Shown here piece after piece: positions 63,472-64,000 of a stretch of DNA of 64,000 bases; position 1 is the stretch's first letter, and every line of letters begins with the position of its first letter. The notes under the pieces are model-generated. The model saw only the letters and a program-made list of their open reading frames with translations. It searched no databases and had not been told where the DNA came from. Origin of the DNA: Methylobacterium sp. Leaf99 (lineage in GTDB: Bacteria; Pseudomonadota; Alphaproteobacteria; Rhizobiales; Beijerinckiaceae). Position numbers and translations under genes: made by a program. The stretch covers positions 57,550 to 121,549 of the forward strand of contig NZ_LMMU01000010.1 in the NCBI RefSeq assembly GCF_001422375.1, in the 5' to 3' direction.

Positions 63472-64000
63472 TCAATACGCGTTCTGGGTCCGGAACAGCG
63501 ACAGGGGCGTGGCGAGCATGATGCGGATGTCGAACAGCACGGACCAGTTCTCGATGTAGTGCAGGTCGTGCTCGACCCGGCGCTGGATCTTGTCGCTGGT
63601 GTCGGTCTCGCCGCGCCAGCCGTTGACCTGGGCCCAGCCGGTGATGCCCGGCTTGACCTTGTGGCGGGCGAAGTAGCCGTCCACCACCTGGTCGTAGAGG
63701 GTGTTGGCGGCCTTGGCCTGGAGGGCGTGGGGGCGGGGTCCGACGAGGGACAGTTCGCCCTTGATGACGTTGAACAGCTGAGGCAGCTCGTCCAGGGACG
63801 TCCGACGGATGAAGCGGCCCACCGGGGTCACCCGCGGATCGCCCCGGGTGACGAGCTTGGCGGCGGTGGCGTCGCCCTGGTCCACGAACATCGAGCGGAA
63901 CTTGTAGACCTCGATGAGCTCGTTGTTGAAGCCGTAGCGCTTCTGCCGGAACAGGACCGGCCCGGGCGAGGTCAGGGCGACGGCCGCCGCCACGGCGAGC
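63472..64000 (-). CDS. exopolysaccharide initiating sugar-phosphate transferase (partial, N-terminus outside window)
   Basis: The C-terminal ~176 residues of a bacterial sugar transferase (WcaJ/undecaprenyl-phosphate glucose phosphotransferase type): GPVLFRQKRYGFNNELIEVY, FRSMFVDQGD, RTSLDELPQLFNVIKGELSLVGPRP-type, KVKPGITGWAQVNGWRGETD. The first part of the gene, including the membrane helices, lies beyond the right edge. It would start exopolysaccharide synthesis on the lipid carrier. Confidence 0.92.
   Translation of the reverse strand, partial: LAVAAAVALTSPGPVLFRQKRYGFNNELIEVYKFRSMFVDQGDATAAKLVTRGDPRVTPVGRFIRRTSLDELPQLFNVIKGELSLVGPRPHALQAKAANTLYDQVVDGYFARHKVKPGITGWAQVNGWRGETDTSDKIQRRVEHDLHYIENWSVLFDIRIMLATPLSLFRTQNAY

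Overview
The window is a 64-kb piece of a GC-rich alphaproteobacterial chromosome, almost certainly from the Methylobacteriaceae (Methylobacterium/Methylorubrum). The reasons are a lanmodulin gene, an adjoining lanthanide-uptake (lut-type) ABC cluster with PQQ-associated propeller protein, and archaeal-type methanofuran/tetrahydromethanopterin biosynthesis genes beside an MxaD-like gene. The rest is Rhizobiales-style housekeeping order (purM-purN, hda, ppk-ppx, erpA/dgt/argS/SPOR/nagZ/tatABC/serS/surE/pcm). No insertion sequence, prophage, CRISPR array or rRNA operon is visible; two identical tRNA-Gly genes are present.

Layout. 0-8.2 kb: FUSC permease (partial), DUF4345 protein, GST, DUF2147 protein, ndk, small lipoprotein, purN/purM and a chemoreceptor. 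8.5-16.6 kb: AI-2E-type permease, hda, ppk and ppx (with a Pho box in front of ppk), a zinc-type alcohol dehydrogenase and a lipid A acyltransferase. 16.6-26.3 kb: M29 aminopeptidase, DUF2218 protein, FAD-linked oxidase, FAH-family protein, Nudix hydrolase, tRNA-Gly pair, membrane protein, malic enzyme, CatB-like acetyltransferase, DUF3297 protein. 26.35-28.1 kb: a compositionally foreign two-gene unit that looks like a polymorphic nuclease toxin with its immunity gene. 28.2-33.7 kb: small protein, acyltransferase, glycosyltransferase, aspS, rnd. 33.7-49.6 kb: LysR regulator and Asp/Glu racemase, large exported protein, erpA, dgt, argS, SPOR protein, nagZ, tatABC, serS, surE, pcm, and an LytM-domain lipoprotein.

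49.7-62.1 kb is the methylotrophy block. A leftward, tightly overlapped operon carries mfnB, an MfnE-like kinase, a DUF6513 dihydropteroate-synthase-like protein, a DUF447 protein, an MxaD-like SRPBCC protein and a beta-propeller protein; a DUF3280 protein lies in front of it. Diverging from this, a rightward cluster encodes a periplasmic binding protein, propeller, two small periplasmic proteins, ABC ATPase, ABC permease and an exported protein, matching lutA-lutG in order, followed by lanmodulin and one more small exported protein. Together they would make the C1 carrier cofactors and bring in and buffer the lanthanides used by PQQ-dependent methanol dehydrogenases. The TonB receptor expected between lutG and lanM is not here. 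62.1-64 kb holds a leucine-rich-repeat protein kinase and the end of a sugar transferase gene.

The observations most worth following are the toxin/immunity-like pair with its sharp GC drop, the near-perfect inverted repeat in the lanM leader, and the divergent cofactor/lanthanide arrangement with several undescribed small periplasmic proteins.
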